A DNA stretch of 22,956 bases, taken from the IMG/VR virus record IMGVR_UViG_3300021962_000689, positions 1 to 22,956 of that record, one strand, 5' to 3'. Each line of letters opens with the position of its first letter. Position 1 is the first letter of the stretch. A model generated the notes under the pieces. That model had not been told where the DNA came from, did no database searches, and was given only the letters and a program-made list of their open reading frames with translations. This stretch comes from a virus. Below, piece by piece: positions 8,257 through 15,487 of the stretch. The position numbers and the translations under genes are program-made.

Positions 8257-8270
8257 GAGGCGCTGAAATT
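8257..8270 (+). promoter_or_regulatory. Ribosome site pointing to a possible ATT start
   Basis: GAGG at 8257-8260 is 7 bases before ATT (8268-8270), which is in frame with the gene called from 8292. Starting here adds an N-terminus reading I/M-DPVTAFT. The DPVTA start is what I recall for this family, and the ATG at 8292 has no visible ribosome site. Confidence 0.4.
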
Positions 8271-8291
8271 GATCCGGTCACTGCGTTCACG

Positions 8292-8822
8292 ATGGTCTCT
8301 GGCGCTATCTCTGGCGTCAGAAAGTTGTGCGCGCTGGTTAAGGAAGCTCAGGCAGCTGGTAAAGAAGTAGCAGATCTGACGAGCCAAGTCACCCGGCATG
8401 TTGGCAAGGTACTTGAGCACACGCAGACACTGAAGAAGGCGGAGCTAGAGGTCAAGAAGAACCCACCAAAGGACAAGTCCTTGCAGGTTCTGGCGTTTGA
8501 GGAGGTGGCTCGCAAGATGGAGCTGAAGCAGCAGTATGAGCAGCTTCGCAACATGATCATCTACGAGTTAGGTTTGCCTGGAGGGTTTTGGGCAGACTTT
8601 GAGCAGACGCTGTTCCGGTTGGAGCAGGAGCATGAAAGGGACTTAGAACTAGCGGAGCAGATGCAAAGGGAGCTGGAATGGCAACGCAGGGTCAAGCTAG
8701 ATCAAATGCAAGAGGTGGCCCTGGAGGTGGTAATCGTTCTGGTAATGCTGGCGTATCTGGTCGCGCTAATATGGTCGGTGATGCTGCACCAGAAGGGTCG
8801 ATTGGGTGTCTGGTTGGTCTGA
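8292..8822 (+). CDS. Coiled-coil membrane protein near the lysis genes
   Basis: The product is 176 residues from the ATG at 8292, or 184 if translation begins at the ATT at 8268. Residues 1-140 are predicted helical and highly charged, with Glu/Lys/Gln-rich heptad-like runs (KMELKQQYEQLRNMII, LFRLEQEHERDLELAEQMQREL). A membrane segment lies at about residues 142-165. The layout (DPVTA start, helical body, C-terminal anchor) matches a family I recall next to endolysin and holin genes in aquatic phages. No function is known to me. A spanin-like or virion role is possible. Confidence 0.75.
   Translation: MVSGAISGVRKLCALVKEAQAAGKEVADLTSQVTRHVGKVLEHTQTLKKAELEVKKNPPKDKSLQVLAFEEVARKMELKQQYEQLRNMIIYELGLPGGFWADFEQTLFRLEQEHERDLELAEQMQRELEWQRRVKLDQMQEVALEVVIVLVMLAYLVALIWSVMLHQKGRLGVWLV
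8665..8680 (+). promoter_or_regulatory. Ribosome site for the overlapping small membrane protein
   Basis: AAAGGGAG (8665-8672) lies 5 bases before the ATG at 8678, inside the preceding gene. It is the only good ribosome site among the three possible ATG starts of the next gene (8678, 8771, 8829). Confidence 0.45.
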
Positions 8823-8965
8823 CCATCATGGCATTTCTGTTTGCCATAATGTTGCCGGTGATGATGTTCATGTACATCGACATGCACAAACTCAGGCTGG
8901 AGAACGAGCGGATCACGCAAAAAATCGGCAAGTACCGACAACTGATTGAAAGGTGCGACAGGTGA
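8678..8965 (+). CDS. Small membrane protein, i-spanin-like (start uncertain)
   Basis: The product is 95 residues if it starts at 8678. That start has a good ribosome site but overlaps the previous gene by 145 bases in another frame. The ATG at 8771 (64 residues) or 8829 (45 residues) would shorten it. All versions keep one membrane segment (GCLVGLTIMAFLFAIMLPVM) followed by a short charged coiled coil (HKLRLENERITQKIGKYRQL). The longer form adds a Gly/Asn/Ser-rich N-terminus. An N-terminal anchor plus coiled coil, next to a holin and endolysin, resembles an inner-membrane spanin, but no lipoprotein partner is seen. The stop overlaps the next GTG start. Confidence 0.6.
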   Translation: MATQGQARSNARGGPGGGNRSGNAGVSGRANMVGDAAPEGSIGCLVGLTIMAFLFAIMLPVMMFMYIDMHKLRLENERITQKIGKYRQLIERCDR

Positions 8966-9576
8966 GCGAACAGGACAAAACGCTGGGGGTACTGGACAGG
9001 GTGCTGGCCTACGTGGACAGCCCGTTCAAACTCATCGCCTTGCTCATCATGTTCATCTTTGGGTTCTGTGCTTGGTTTGTTTACAGCAACCAAGAGCTGC
9101 TGGTTGGGGCCTACAAGGAAAGCCAGAAGCTACCCAGCATCAATGAGTCCCGGGCGGATGACGCAGCGGCGATTCTGTTCAAGTATGGTGGTGCACAGAC
9201 TGTGGCCATCTTCAAGGTAAACCCGTTATTTGGCACCCGGGTCTTGTACCGGGCGTATACGAAGGAAGGGCGCGACAAGCGCATGGAGGGTATTGATGTC
9301 GGACTATTTACCCAAAATCCAAACAACAACGCAGATGTTGTACGCCTTATGGCAGGAGAGACGCCATGCGGCGATTACCACAAGCCACAAAGCGAAATCG
9401 GCTTGTGGTACGTCGAGGTTGGTGTCACCTACGGTTGTCGAATCTCTGTACCACCGGACGCAACACGTTTCATCGGTCAAATTACCGTCGGGTACAAAGA
9501 TCGACCTGAGAGCATAGAGGACGCCCAGTCCATGCTGCTCATCGCTTCATCAATGCTAACTAAAAAGAGTTACTAA
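8962..9576 (+). CDS. Membrane-anchored phage protein of unknown function
   Basis: The product is 204 residues from GTG 8962, whose GTGA overlaps the previous stop, with AAAGG just upstream. An in-frame GTG at 8953 is possible but less well placed. There is a single membrane segment at about residues 22-43 (FKLIALLIMFIFGFCAWFVY). The rest, about 160 residues, is soluble and probably periplasmic, with a Cys pair (GETPCGDY and YGCRIS) that could form a disulfide and an IPP-like turn followed by RFIGQITVGY. I recall the same type of gene beside phage holins in aquatic phages. Its role is unknown. A lysis or envelope function is inferred from context only. Confidence 0.75.
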   Translation: MSEQDKTLGVLDRVLAYVDSPFKLIALLIMFIFGFCAWFVYSNQELLVGAYKESQKLPSINESRADDAAAILFKYGGAQTVAIFKVNPLFGTRVLYRAYTKEGRDKRMEGIDVGLFTQNPNNNADVVRLMAGETPCGDYHKPQSEIGLWYVEVGVTYGCRISVPPDATRFIGQITVGYKDRPESIEDAQSMLLIASSMLTKKSY

Positions 9577-10019
9577 TGGGACTACTAGACACGCTTACCG
9601 GTGCTGCCAGCACCACGCCCATGGGAGCACTGCTTAACGTGGGTAGCAAAATTCTTGACCGCGTTCTTCCCGACCCGGCGGCAAATGCTGCGGCCAAGGC
9701 GGAACTCCTGAAGATGGAGCAAGAAGGTGAGTTGGCCCGCCTGGCCAATGAAACCAAGCTGTACGAGACCGAGCAGAACAATTTGACCAAACGCTTGGAA
9801 GCTGACATGGCCAGCGACTCGTGGCTATCTAAGAACATCCGCCCCATGACGCTGATTTTCTTGCTGCTTGCTTACAGCGGATTTGCCGTGGCCTCCATAT
9901 TTAACTACGAAACTCGGGGTGCGTATGTTGAGTTGCTGGGGCAGTGGGGCATGCTGGTGATGTCCTTCTATTTCGGTGGCCGCACCCTGGAGAAAATTGC
10001 TGATCGGGTTAAAAAATGA
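9576..10019 (+). CDS. Holin of the 3TM / GTA-release family
   Basis: The product is 147 residues. The N-terminus (MGLLDTLTGA) is followed by a Glu/Ala-rich helix at residues 35-78. Then comes the family hallmark (DSWLSKNIRPMTLIFLLLAY) leading into a membrane segment at about 91-109, with a second at about 116-134 and a basic tail. This matches the holin family named for gene-transfer-agent release (HOL_3TM). Only two segments are obvious; the third would have to be an amphipathic N-terminal helix. Holins permeabilise the inner membrane and set the time of lysis. TAATG overlaps the previous stop by one base, and the gene directly precedes the endolysin. Confidence 0.85.
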   Translation: MGLLDTLTGAASTTPMGALLNVGSKILDRVLPDPAANAAAKAELLKMEQEGELARLANETKLYETEQNNLTKRLEADMASDSWLSKNIRPMTLIFLLLAYSGFAVASIFNYETRGAYVELLGQWGMLVMSFYFGGRTLEKIADRVKK

Positions 10020-10468
10020 ATCTCTCCGAACATTTCACCCTGGAAGAAGCCACGTATAGCGAGACGGCTATTCGCATGAACATCAACAACCAGCCGGACG
10101 AGCGCCAGCTGGAGAACATGAAGTCTGCTGCCGCCCAACTTGAGGCTGTGCGGGCGTTGTCTGGTCCCCTGCGCGTCAACTCTTGGCTGCGCCTGCCTGA
10201 TGTCAACGTGGCGGTGGGGGGCTCCAAGGTTTCCAGCCATATGGATGGTTGGGCGATTGACGTGTCTAGTTCCAAGCACACCCCGTTGGAACTCTGCCGC
10301 ATGGTTGAGGGCGCCGGGATAAAATTCGACCAGATGATCCACGAGTTCGGGCGTTGGATGCACATCAGTTTTGCCCCCGAGATGCGTCAGCAGAAGCTGA
10401 CCATCTTCAAGCCGGAGGGTAAGTACAAGGTTGGCATTTTGACCGAGGCGGACTATCATTCAGCCTGA
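10016..10468 (+). CDS. Endolysin, M15-type peptidase (zinc carboxy-/endopeptidase)
   Basis: The product is 150 residues. It shows the M15 zinc signature S-x-H-x-x-G-x-A-x-D: His75 (SSHMDGWAID) with Asp82 as second ligand, and the third ligand His116 (GRWMHISF). Glu110 (IHEFG) is the likely catalytic base. The N-terminal LSEHFTLEEAT and the NSWLRLPDVNVAVGGS segment fit the M15A/M15_3 family that cuts peptidoglycan peptides. There is no signal peptide, so access to the wall should depend on the holin. ATGA couples it to the holin gene. Confidence 0.9.
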   Translation: MNLSEHFTLEEATYSETAIRMNINNQPDERQLENMKSAAAQLEAVRALSGPLRVNSWLRLPDVNVAVGGSKVSSHMDGWAIDVSSSKHTPLELCRMVEGAGIKFDQMIHEFGRWMHISFAPEMRQQKLTIFKPEGKYKVGILTEADYHSA

Positions 10469-10480
10469 TAGGGGGTCCCC

Positions 10481-12655
10481 GTGCCATTACAGAAACTTCA
10501 GTTCCGACCGGGTGTCAACCGGGAATCGACCACGTTGGCCAACGAGGGTGGCTGGTTTGAGTCCGATAAGGTGCGGTTCCGTTCCGGCTACCCCGAGAAG
10601 ATCGGTGGTTGGGTTAAGGACTCCGGTACTGTTGTCGAGCCCGCTGTGCCGCCTACTGGGATGTTCTGGGGTATCTGCCGATCCATGTGGAACTGGGTAT
10701 CCCTGAACGGGTTCAACCTGCTGAGCCTTGGCACCAACCTGAAGTTTTATATCCAAAACGGTGTAGGCGGCTCCATCAACGACGTAACCCCACTTCGTAG
10801 CACTACGATTGCAGGGCAGGTAACTTTTGCCGCTACTTCTGGCTCGACCACCATTGTGGTCACCGACTCTGGCTGGGGCGGTCAGACCAACGACTTTGTT
10901 ACGTTCACCGGGGCGGTATCGCTAGGCGGCAACATCACGGCAGCCATTCTCAACAGCGAGTTTCAAGTTACCTATCTTTCTACTAGCACATACAGCATTA
11001 CAGCCAGCATAGCGGCCAACGCCAGCGATGTTGGTAATGGTGGCTCACTCACGGTAGCCGAGTATCAGATTGCCACAGGCGCGGACGTAGCTGGCTCTGT
11101 TAACGGTTGGGGTGCAGGTACTTGGGGCGGTGTTGTGGCGGCTCCCGGAACGAACACCGGCTGGGGTGTGGCAGCTGCAACGGGTATTAGTGTGCAGTTG
11201 CGCACATGGAGCCAGTCTAACTTTGGCCAGGATTTGATCTTCAATCCCCGTGGTGGCCCAATTTACTACTGGGCTTTTAACTCTATCGTACCCACGCAGT
11301 TTGACCGAGCTGTGCCGCTGACGCAACAGACGGTTACTTTTAACATTGCTACCTCCGAGGTCACGCTGGCCTCGTACTTAGATGAGGGCACGGGCGTCTC
11401 ATTCACTACCAACGGTGTACTGCCAATAGGTGTGCTGGCAAACGTAACCTACTACTTAGTGACCACAGCTACGCCTTTGGTTTATGCGCTGTCGTCTACG
11501 GTTGACCTACTTACGCCTGTTGTGATGTCGGGTTCTACGTCTGGCACAAACTACATGGTGGTGGCTGACGCGCCGTCAAAATGTAACCATGTCATGGTGT
11601 CCGACGCCTCGCGCTTTGTGCTGGCGTTTGGTGTGAACGACTACGGATCGACCACACAAGACCCGATGCTGGTTCGTTGGTCAGATCAGGAAAGCCCCAA
11701 TGTGTGGACGCCATCCATTACCAACCAAGCGGGTAGCTATCGACTGAGCCGGGGGTCGCAAATTGTCACCGCCATCCAGACACGACAAGAAATCTTGGTG
11801 CTTACCGACGCAGCCATTTATTCCATGCAATATCTTGGAGCGCCGTATGTCTGGGGATTCCAGATCATGGGCGACAACATTTCGATCCTTGGCCCCAACA
11901 CAGCTGCTACCGTCAACAACATTACCTATTGGATGGGTGTCGACAAGTTCTACATGTACTCCGGTCGAGTGGAAACCCTTCCGTGCACCCTCCGTCAGTA
12001 CATCTACGACGACATTAACGTCTCGCAGGGAGCCCAGGCATTTGCGGGAACCAATGAGGGTTACAACGAAATCTGGTGGTTCTATTGTTCTGCTACTTCT
12101 TCCACGATAAACAAATACGTCGTGTATAACTACTTAGAGCGCACTTGGTATTACGGCACGATGGCCCGTAGTTCTTGGCTGGATAGCCCGCTGCGCTCGC
12201 AGCCGATGGCGACCCCCTACGCCGGGACAAACGGCCAGCTGGTGTATCACGAGACGGGAAATGATGATGGTACGGTTGACCCCGCGCTACCTATCACCGC
12301 TTACGTGCAGTCCTCTGATTTTGATATTGGGGATGGCCACAACTTTGGTTTTGTATGGCGCCTGATCCCCGACATTACGTTTGACGGGTCGGATGTCAAC
12401 AAGCCCCAAGCTAATTTCACTGTGCGCCCACGCCAGTTCCCCGGCACCAACTACGGCACGGCAGACAATCCGGCGGTCAAGAGCACGCAGAACTACGCAG
12501 GCCAGCAGTCCTATAACGTGCAGCAGTTTACTGAGCAGGTCTACGTTCGTCTGCGTGGCCGTCAGATGGCGTTTCGTGTGGAGTCCACTGAGCTTGGTGT
12601 GGCCTGGCAGCTGGGAACCCCGCGTATGGATGTGCGCCCGGATGGTCGTCGATGA
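10481..12655 (+). CDS. Large conserved tail protein, nozzle/hub-like
   Basis: The product is 724 residues, starting at GTG with GGGGG just upstream. The N-terminus (LQFRPGVNRESTTLANEGGWFESDKVRFR) and C-terminus (WQLGTPRMDVRPDGRR) are hallmarks of a large structural family in uncultured aquatic podoviruses. The centre (SRGSQIVTAIQTRQEILVLTDAAIY, NITYWMGVDKFYMYSGRVE, EIWWFYCSA) has propeller-like strand repeats. Residues ~100-330 look like inserted Thr/Gly-rich beta domains. By size and by the lack of a tape-measure gene, I infer a tail nozzle or hub analogous to T7 gp12. That analogy is not demonstrated by sequence alone. Confidence 0.8.
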   Translation: MPLQKLQFRPGVNRESTTLANEGGWFESDKVRFRSGYPEKIGGWVKDSGTVVEPAVPPTGMFWGICRSMWNWVSLNGFNLLSLGTNLKFYIQNGVGGSINDVTPLRSTTIAGQVTFAATSGSTTIVVTDSGWGGQTNDFVTFTGAVSLGGNITAAILNSEFQVTYLSTSTYSITASIAANASDVGNGGSLTVAEYQIATGADVAGSVNGWGAGTWGGVVAAPGTNTGWGVAAATGISVQLRTWSQSNFGQDLIFNPRGGPIYYWAFNSIVPTQFDRAVPLTQQTVTFNIATSEVTLASYLDEGTGVSFTTNGVLPIGVLANVTYYLVTTATPLVYALSSTVDLLTPVVMSGSTSGTNYMVVADAPSKCNHVMVSDASRFVLAFGVNDYGSTTQDPMLVRWSDQESPNVWTPSITNQAGSYRLSRGSQIVTAIQTRQEILVLTDAAIYSMQYLGAPYVWGFQIMGDNISILGPNTAATVNNITYWMGVDKFYMYSGRVETLPCTLRQYIYDDINVSQGAQAFAGTNEGYNEIWWFYCSATSSTINKYVVYNYLERTWYYGTMARSSWLDSPLRSQPMATPYAGTNGQLVYHETGNDDGTVDPALPITAYVQSSDFDIGDGHNFGFVWRLIPDITFDGSDVNKPQANFTVRPRQFPGTNYGTADNPAVKSTQNYAGQQSYNVQQFTEQVYVRLRGRQMAFRVESTELGVAWQLGTPRMDVRPDGRR

Positions 12656-13326
12656 GCAACTTGTTTGTTTATACCGAGCAAGACCTCAACAGGTTCGTTG
12701 CTCCGCGTCTGGCAGCCGCCCCGGTCGAGTACGACCAGCGGTTTATGGATCAGTACACCAACATCCTGCGCCTGTACTTCAACCAACTGGACAGCTTTAA
12801 CAGCCAGCTACGAACAACAGCTTTGTCCCCCATCAATGATGGGTCGGCCATTTATTTCCCCAACGGGGCGTTTTCATCTTCGGCTTCACAAACGGCAGCC
12901 AGCACCACAGCGGCCTACGATATTACGTTTACTGACACCGATGCGTCTAACTACGTTTCGTTGGTAAGCGGGTATCAAGTAACTACTGCCAAAGCGGGGC
13001 GGTATAACTTTCAGTACAGTATTCAGTGCGCCAACCTGGCCAACTCCACGGAATCGATTGACGTTTGGTTTCTTTATAACGGCACCAACATACCGCGCTC
13101 CAACACCCGGATTGGTATGGCCGCCCGTAAGAACCCAGCAACGCCGTTCTATGCGGTAGGTACGGTGAACTTGCTTGTTGATATGGCCGCAGGGGACAAC
13201 GTCAGCTTACAGTGGCATACCACAAATACCAGCGCGTTTATCCAGTCAGAGCCCGTGGCGGCTACCCCAACACGCCCGGCAATACCGTCCGTTATCTTCA
13301 CGGCGACGTTTGTGTCAAAGATCTGA
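12652..13326 (+). CDS. Structural protein with C-terminal jelly-roll (C1q/TNF-like) domain
   Basis: The product is 224 residues, coupled by ATGA to the large tail gene. Residues 1-60 are helical and conserved in style (EQDLNRFVAPRLAAAPVEYDQRFMDQYTNIL), likely a docking region. Residues ~65-224 have the strand order of C1q/TNF-like jelly rolls in phages: FPNGAF, SQTAASTTAAYDITFTDTD, AGRYNFQYSIQ, IDVWFLYNGTNIPRS, and AGDNVSLQWHTTNTSAFI. Such domains form trimers and often bind host surfaces, so this may be a tail spike or capsid-surface subunit. Confidence 0.78.
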   Translation: MSNLFVYTEQDLNRFVAPRLAAAPVEYDQRFMDQYTNILRLYFNQLDSFNSQLRTTALSPINDGSAIYFPNGAFSSSASQTAASTTAAYDITFTDTDASNYVSLVSGYQVTTAKAGRYNFQYSIQCANLANSTESIDVWFLYNGTNIPRSNTRIGMAARKNPATPFYAVGTVNLLVDMAAGDNVSLQWHTTNTSAFIQSEPVAATPTRPAIPSVIFTATFVSKI

Positions 13327-13362
13327 AAATGTTACGATTCAACCAATTTACAGGAGAACACC

Positions 13363-14655
13363 ATGGGTACTGGTGTAGGTGAAGCCGCCCTGGCGGCAGA
13401 AGCGATTGGGGCAGCTGAAGCTGCTACTGCGGGTGCTGGCTTTCTCGAAGGCATGGCGGGTGTCTCTGCGCTTGAAGGTGCGGGTGTTGCCGGTCTTGGT
13501 CTTGGCACGGGCGCGGGTCTTGGTACCGCGCTGGCGGGGGCTGGTGCTGGCGGACTAGGCGCACTGAGCCCTGCTTTCCAAACCGCCCTTGGGCAAACCG
13601 CCGCTGTTATGCCGGAAGTTGCAGCCCAGACGGCTCAATTTGCCAATATGGGCGCTATGCCCGGCGTTGATGCCGCTTTGGGTGCGGGTCAGATTGGTGA
13701 TCCCGCTTTGTTGCAAACGTTAGGTCAGGGCGCGGGTGAAGCTGCAACGCAGACGTTAAACCCAATCAACTACCTGCAAGACGTCAACGCCACGATGGAG
13801 TTGAATATTCGTCCTGAAGATATTGTTGATGCCGAGACTTTAGCCCCCAAAGTTGCAACGCCCGCTACGCCGACCCCACCACGTGAGCCCGGAATGTATA
13901 CCGCCGAGCCTGGGTGGGCATCTAAAACAGCTCCTACTACAACGCAAAGAGCCGGAGGTATTGGCGACATCCTCAAGAACGCCACACAGCCCTTGCAAAA
14001 CTGGTGGGAAGACCAGAACACATTGACAAAATACGGCCTTGGCGCCACCGGCGCGTTGCAAGCCGCCAAATACCTGAACAAACAGCAAGGCGTTGCGCCT
14101 GCTGAGAAGTACAGCGGCCCGCTGTCCAAGTTTACATACAGCCCCGACACGTACCGTCCGTATACGTATAAACCCTATGCTGCTGGTGGTCCGGTGGAAG
14201 AGATGTCCAACCGCAACGCTATCGGGGCCAATACGGGTTATCCCCAATCTGACATCCAGCAAGGCGCCTACGCTACCCCCTGGCAAACCCCCGTGTCACG
14301 CAATGTCGTGGCAGGTGCAGGAGATGTCGGTGTTGACCAGATGACGGGTATGGAGCGCATGGCGGGTGGCGGTATTGCCAATCTGGGCGGCTACTCTGAT
14401 GGTGGGCGTCTGCTCAAAGGCCCAGGGGATGGCATGTCTGACAACATCCCCGCTACGATTGGGCGTAAGCAACCAGCCCGTCTGGCCGATGGTGAGTTTG
14501 TGGTTCCGGCAGATGTTGTGTCTGGTCTGGGCAACGGCTCCACGGACGCGGGCGCCAAGCAGCTGTACAAAATGCTCGATAAGGTCCGCTCCGCTCGTAC
14601 CGGCACCAAGAAGCAAGGCAAGCAGATCAAGCCTGAGAAATACACACCCGCATGA
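13363..14655 (+). CDS. Gly/Ala-rich internal virion (ejection-type) protein
   Basis: The product is 430 residues. Residues 1-75 are almost only Ala, Gly and Leu with a few Glu, a weakly hydrophobic region that could contact membranes. The middle has a Pro-rich stretch (TPATPTPPREPG) and Tyr/Pro repeats (YSPDTYRPYTYKPY). The C-terminus has MAGGGIANLGGYSDGG, GPGDGMSDNIPA and ARLADGEFVVPADVVS, motifs I associate with phage tape-measure and internal proteins. With the nearby muralytic gene, an ejected internal protein is inferred. Ribosome site AGGAG is 6 bases before the ATG. Confidence 0.75.
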   Translation: MGTGVGEAALAAEAIGAAEAATAGAGFLEGMAGVSALEGAGVAGLGLGTGAGLGTALAGAGAGGLGALSPAFQTALGQTAAVMPEVAAQTAQFANMGAMPGVDAALGAGQIGDPALLQTLGQGAGEAATQTLNPINYLQDVNATMELNIRPEDIVDAETLAPKVATPATPTPPREPGMYTAEPGWASKTAPTTTQRAGGIGDILKNATQPLQNWWEDQNTLTKYGLGATGALQAAKYLNKQQGVAPAEKYSGPLSKFTYSPDTYRPYTYKPYAAGGPVEEMSNRNAIGANTGYPQSDIQQGAYATPWQTPVSRNVVAGAGDVGVDQMTGMERMAGGGIANLGGYSDGGRLLKGPGDGMSDNIPATIGRKQPARLADGEFVVPADVVSGLGNGSTDAGAKQLYKMLDKVRSARTGTKKQGKQIKPEKYTPA

Positions 14656-15083
14656 AACTGACGGTTCAGCACGTCGATACAAACCACGTCCAGCAAGTCT
14701 GGCCGCTGGTGGAGCCTTTCCTGAACGACGCGCTGACTAAGGGTGTGGGCTTCCCCGACTGGGCGGCTTGCTACAACATCCACCACGTCCAGCAATTTGT
14801 GACAGGTGGGCAGTGGCTCCTCTTGGTGGCAACCGACGAAGAGAATAAAATCCAAGGGGCGGCCACCGTGTCGTTTATCAACTACCCCCTGCACCGTGTG
14901 GCGTTTGTCACCTGTATTGGGGGCAAACTTATTTCCAGTCAGAACACCTTTGAGCAGCTCAAGGCAATCTTGAAAAGCCGAGGCGCTACAAAAATCCAAG
15001 GGTCAGGACGAGACGCCATCGTCCGTTTGTGGAAACGCTACAACTTTGAACCCCGCAACACTCTGGTCGAGGCACTTCTGTGA
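14652..15083 (+). CDS. GNAT-like N-acetyltransferase, tandem copy 1
   Basis: The product is 143 residues, coupled by ATGA to the upstream virion gene. It follows GNAT strand order: an N-terminal helix pair (VWPLVEPFLNDAL), strands GQWLLLVATD and IQGAATVSFI, a strand then turn (VAFVTCIGGK), a helix (FEQLKAILKSRGA), and a final helix (VRLWKRYNF) leading to FEPRN. The usual acetyl-CoA loop (Q/R-x-x-G-x-G/A) is not clear; only CIGGK sits in the expected place. It may be an active enzyme of unknown target or a GNAT fold with another job. Confidence 0.7.
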   Translation: MKLTVQHVDTNHVQQVWPLVEPFLNDALTKGVGFPDWAACYNIHHVQQFVTGGQWLLLVATDEENKIQGAATVSFINYPLHRVAFVTCIGGKLISSQNTFEQLKAILKSRGATKIQGSGRDAIVRLWKRYNFEPRNTLVEALL

Positions 15084-15487
15084 GTCTGCACCATATCCTC
15101 CCGCACCAACTACCCCAGGTTTGGGCGAAAGCAGCACCGTTGCTGCAAAAGGCGATTGACCTTGAACCAGACTTAATCACGATCGAGCAGGTTGAATACT
15201 CTGTTCGTACAGGCCGTACGTTTCTTTTGGTGTGGGAAGAACCCGGGGAGGGGATTACTGGCGCGGTAACCGTGGAGTTCATTGACTACCCGCGAGAACG
15301 CGTGGCCCATGTGAATTTGATGGGCGGTAAAGGCGTTGTAAGAGATTACGTTTTTGACGAAGCCAAGGATTGGATGAAGTCTTTTGGCGCAACAAAAGCA
15401 CAATGTTGGGCCAAGGGGTCATTGGTTCAAATGTATGAAAAGATGGGCATGACCAACACCCATCAGGTTATGAGGATTAACCTATGA
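15080..15487 (+). CDS. GNAT-like N-acetyltransferase, tandem copy 2
   Basis: The product is 135 residues from GTG 15080, which overlaps the previous stop (GTGA). It is a divergent paralogue of its neighbour. Shared marks include TFLLVWEE (LLLVATDE in the other), GAVTVEFIDYPRERVAHV (GAATVSFINYPLHRVAFV), a GGK turn, a helix ending in FGATKAQ, and a last helix MYEKMGM. The acetyl-CoA loop is again atypical (MGGKGVVRD). Two coupled copies within a virion operon suggest a heteromer or a duplicated modifying enzyme. The substrate is unknown. Confidence 0.7.
   Translation: MSLHHILPHQLPQVWAKAAPLLQKAIDLEPDLITIEQVEYSVRTGRTFLLVWEEPGEGITGAVTVEFIDYPRERVAHVNLMGGKGVVRDYVFDEAKDWMKSFGATKAQCWAKGSLVQMYEKMGMTNTHQVMRINL

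Noticed and set aside
10471-10480. GGGGGTCCCC as a terminator or hairpin before the GTG start
   Set aside because: The loop would be too short for a stable stem and no T-run follows; it reads better as a G-rich ribosome site.
13327-13362. The longest gap between genes as a terminator or promoter site
   Set aside because: Only 36 bases, with a ribosome site but no inverted repeat, T-run or convincing promoter boxes.
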